From NCBI GenBank assembly GCA_900542045.1, contig UQMI01000008.1, forward strand, positions 1 through 64,000: DNA of 64,000 bases, given 5' to 3'. Positions 62,143-64,000 of the stretch are shown here, piece by piece (position 1 is the stretch's first letter; every line of letters begins with the position of its first letter). The translations under genes were made by a program, and so were the position numbers. The stretch is from an uncultured Blautia sp. (lineage in GTDB: Bacteria > Bacillota > Clostridia > Lachnospirales > Lachnospiraceae). The notes below the pieces were generated by a model. The model ran no database searches, had not been told where the DNA came from, and was given only the letters and a program-made list of their open reading frames with translations.

Positions 62143-63345
62143 TCAGGAATGTACCCGCTGCATGCGAAACTCCATACGGAAAGACGGATATTCTCCATAA
62201 ACAGGCACAAGCGCCGGTGTGTCGCTGTATCTGGCCCTCCGCAGCTGGTAACCTTCATATTCCATGACGCAATCTACCGTCACACCTCCCAGGGACGTGG
62301 TAAAACTCTGAAACCGGTCCCCATTGGCCTTCAGCTCCTGATAAAGCAAAGAAGGGAACCCGGGGAAAAGCCGGTATTCCTCCTGGGCACAGATATAAGA
62401 AAGCACCGTTACTGCCATAAGGTCTCCCGGGGAGACGATCTCCACATTCTCATTGCTGTATGACTGGGAAAATTCCAGACCTGTCATCACACCATTTTCT
62501 TCTGTGAAATGAAACCGGGGCAGCGGCGCATAATCTTCTGCCGTCTGGATCACATAGGATCTGGCCGGTAGCTTTTCCCAATCGCCATCTGCGGTCAAAG
62601 CCATGGAAGAATCCTGGCCCAACGGAGGATAGAGTTCCGGCAGATTCAGCTGCCGGTCAATATGCCAGAAGTCCTGTGCGCCATTAAAATTTTCCGCATA
62701 CTGCGCAGCCGTGATATTTCCCCTGTGTACGGGAACTGCGCCTGCCTGCCATATAACCAGACTTCCTGCAGTAAGACCCGCCAGGATCACTATGGCTGCA
62801 GCCACTTTCCGCTGTACTGATCTGCCATCCCATACGAGTATGGCTTCTTCTTCCCACTCCAGTATTTCTCCTTTTTTGCAGGCCCGGTAAGACAGATATT
62901 CCCGGACCAGGCAATACACCGGAATATAGAAACCGGAACCTTTTTTCAGCACGGTCCACGTTCTGTAAAAGGCCTCCCTCCAGGTCAGCCGGGCGCCGTT
63001 CTCCGCTGCTGCCCACAGCCCCATCAGGAATTTTCCCGGCGTTGTACCAAGCCGTGCCAGCAGTACCGGCTCTGCCAGCAGAAGAATACATATGCGCGCT
63101 GCAATCCCAGCTCCAATGCCGGCTGCCCCCATCTCCATAATGTTGGTATGAAGAACCAGCGAGAGAAAGGACTCCCACAGCAGCAGATAGATGGTTTCAT
63201 CGATCATACGGGCAAAATACCGCAGCCATGCGGCAGTCACTCTGGGAAGTCCGTTCCCGCCTGGATAAACATTCTTCTCTTTTCTCTCAAAAGACCCCTC
63301 CGCTTTTGGCATTGCGGATATTTGCTCTGTTTCTCTGTTCATCAT
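62143..63345 (-). CDS. RDD family membrane protein with extracellular C-terminal domain
   Basis: The protein has 400 residues from the ATG at 63345 behind GGGAGGAG. The RDD domain (~35-165) has RYFARMIDETIYLLLW (the R and D of RDD), then TTPGKFLMGL and a basic WREAFYRTW. A further helix at ~185-205 precedes a ~195-residue soluble domain with no recognised fold (FWHIDRQLNLPELYPPL, DGDWEKLPARSYVIQ). RDD proteins have been linked to ion transport and stress, but no role is sure here. It diverges from the response regulator at 63562. A possible promoter is TTGACC-17-TTTTAT (63409-63381). Confidence 0.82.
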   Translation of the reverse strand: MMNRETEQISAMPKAEGSFERKEKNVYPGGNGLPRVTAAWLRYFARMIDETIYLLLWESFLSLVLHTNIMEMGAAGIGAGIAARICILLLAEPVLLARLGTTPGKFLMGLWAAAENGARLTWREAFYRTWTVLKKGSGFYIPVYCLVREYLSYRACKKGEILEWEEEAILVWDGRSVQRKVAAAIVILAGLTAGSLVIWQAGAVPVHRGNITAAQYAENFNGAQDFWHIDRQLNLPELYPPLGQDSSMALTADGDWEKLPARSYVIQTAEDYAPLPRFHFTEENGVMTGLEFSQSYSNENVEIVSPGDLMAVTVLSYICAQEEYRLFPGFPSLLYQELKANGDRFQSFTTSLGGVTVDCVMEYEGYQLRRARYSDTPALVPVYGEYPSFRMEFRMQRVHS

Positions 63346-63512
63346 CCCCCACACTCCTCCCTGCATAATCTGTTATCCATATAAAAAAGGAAAACAGACC
63401 TGGGGTCAAGCATGTTTTTGTTAAATCCATATTAAAATGCGTATATCAGAACATAGACAAAAGATCAGAATCCGCCTGTTCCGGCACAGAGCCGGGTGAT
63501 CTCCCCTGCCCC

Positions 63513-63541
63513 TTGTCGAATCCGGAAAAACGAATTATACT
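63513..63541 (+). promoter_or_regulatory. Promoter of the second response regulator
   Basis: -35 TTGTCG (63513-63518), 17-base spacer, -10 TATACT (63536-63541). Confidence 0.65.
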
Positions 63542-63561
63542 GAATAAATCGGAGGTGCAGT

Positions 63562-64000
63562 ATGGACTATACAACATTCAAAGAAACAACTGTCATGAAA
63601 AACAAGATTCTTTTAATAGAAGATGATGATGAAATCAGAGACATGGTAAACGACTATTTATCCGGAGAATTTAAAATCTTCTCTTTCAGCAGCGGAAAAT
63701 CAGCGATTCAGACCATCAATGACTACGATACCTGTTCTCTTGCCCTGATAGATCTTATGCTGCCGGATATGAATGGTATGGAGATTATTAAAATCATCCG
63801 CCGGAGCAGTACGATCCCGATCATCATAATCACCGCAAAAGACAACGATACAGATAAAACATTAGGGTTAAATCTGGGCGCTGATGATTATGTGGTAAAA
63901 CCTTTTTCTCTGATTGAACTGGCCGCCAGAATAAAGGCCAATATCCGGCGGGCCAGAACCTATCAGACCATGCCCGATGCTGCCGTTATAAAGATCAGAG
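63562..64000 (+). CDS. Response regulator, N-terminal part (cut by window edge)
   Basis: The visible part is 146 residues and runs off the end. The start is the ATG at 63562 behind CGGAGG; an ATG eleven codons later (MKNKILLIEDD) is an alternative. The receiver domain has EDDDE near 20-24, phospho-acceptor D64 (LIDLMLPDM), T91 and K113 (VVKPF). The output domain begins after residue ~125 and is probably OmpR-type. It is divergent from the RDD gene, and its kinase would lie beyond the window. Confidence 0.92.
   Translation, partial: MDYTTFKETTVMKNKILLIEDDDEIRDMVNDYLSGEFKIFSFSSGKSAIQTINDYDTCSLALIDLMLPDMNGMEIIKIIRRSSTIPIIIITAKDNDTDKTLGLNLGADDYVVKPFSLIELAARIKANIRRARTYQTMPDAAVIKIR

Overview
This window looks like a chromosomal piece of an anaerobic Gram-positive Clostridia genome, most likely Lachnospiraceae. 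Supporting signs are the six-cysteine SCIFF peptide with its radical SAM partner beside a fused SecDF, the order scfB-secDF-recJ-apt-relA-MBL-hemZ-HD-hisS-aspS, AGGAGG-type ribosome binding sites, many lipobox and PT-rich secreted proteins, a permuted GH3 beta-glucosidase like those of rumen Lachnospiraceae/Ruminococcaceae, and intrinsic terminators throughout. No rRNA, tRNA, CRISPR array, insertion sequence or prophage was seen. The species is not identified.

Layout. 1-1766: a secreted PT-repeat protein (cut by the window edge) and a transmembrane Ser/Thr kinase. 1767-2794: a gene-free kilobase with a strictly 53-bp-periodic tandem repeat and a small 23-bp repeat. 2795-9094: beta-glucosidase, argS, degV and a LUD protein. 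9057-18350: a two-component system whose response regulator and kinase genes are split by a lipoprotein solute-binding gene, next to a divergent four-gene operon (two sugar-type ABC permeases, a membrane fusion protein, a MacB-core permease) that has no ATPase gene. Matching direct-repeat sites lie upstream of both minus-strand units. 18483-25285: a MacB-like exporter (two adaptors, ATPase, permease) and a divergent lipoprotein. 25279-41247: the long housekeeping run from TIGR04086 and SCIFF down to aspS and a TSUP permease. 41296-47585: a sortase-type surface protein, YdcF, a CwlC-like amidase, topoisomerase III and a DUF134-NifX fusion. 47805-55516: lipid kinase, PAP2 phosphatase, GT2, mutY, sfsA, HAD, DUF3784 and an L,D-transpeptidase. 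55891-64000: a deleted amidohydrolase pseudogene, glycerol dehydrogenase, two small proteins (one YmaF-like), an ABC-2 type exporter, an RDD protein and the start of another response regulator.

How the parts work together. Protein synthesis and stress genes (argS, hisS, aspS, relA, apt) are packed with protein export (secDF) and RiPP maturation (scfA/scfB). The most unusual region is 9057-18350. A signal-transducing kinase/regulator pair probably controls a substrate-binding lipoprotein with an extra N-terminal domain and a permease/adaptor set that must borrow its ATPase. A structured three-hairpin repeat recurs at 40.5, 43.8 and 59.5 kb. It acts as a terminator in two of these places, including between scfA and scfB.
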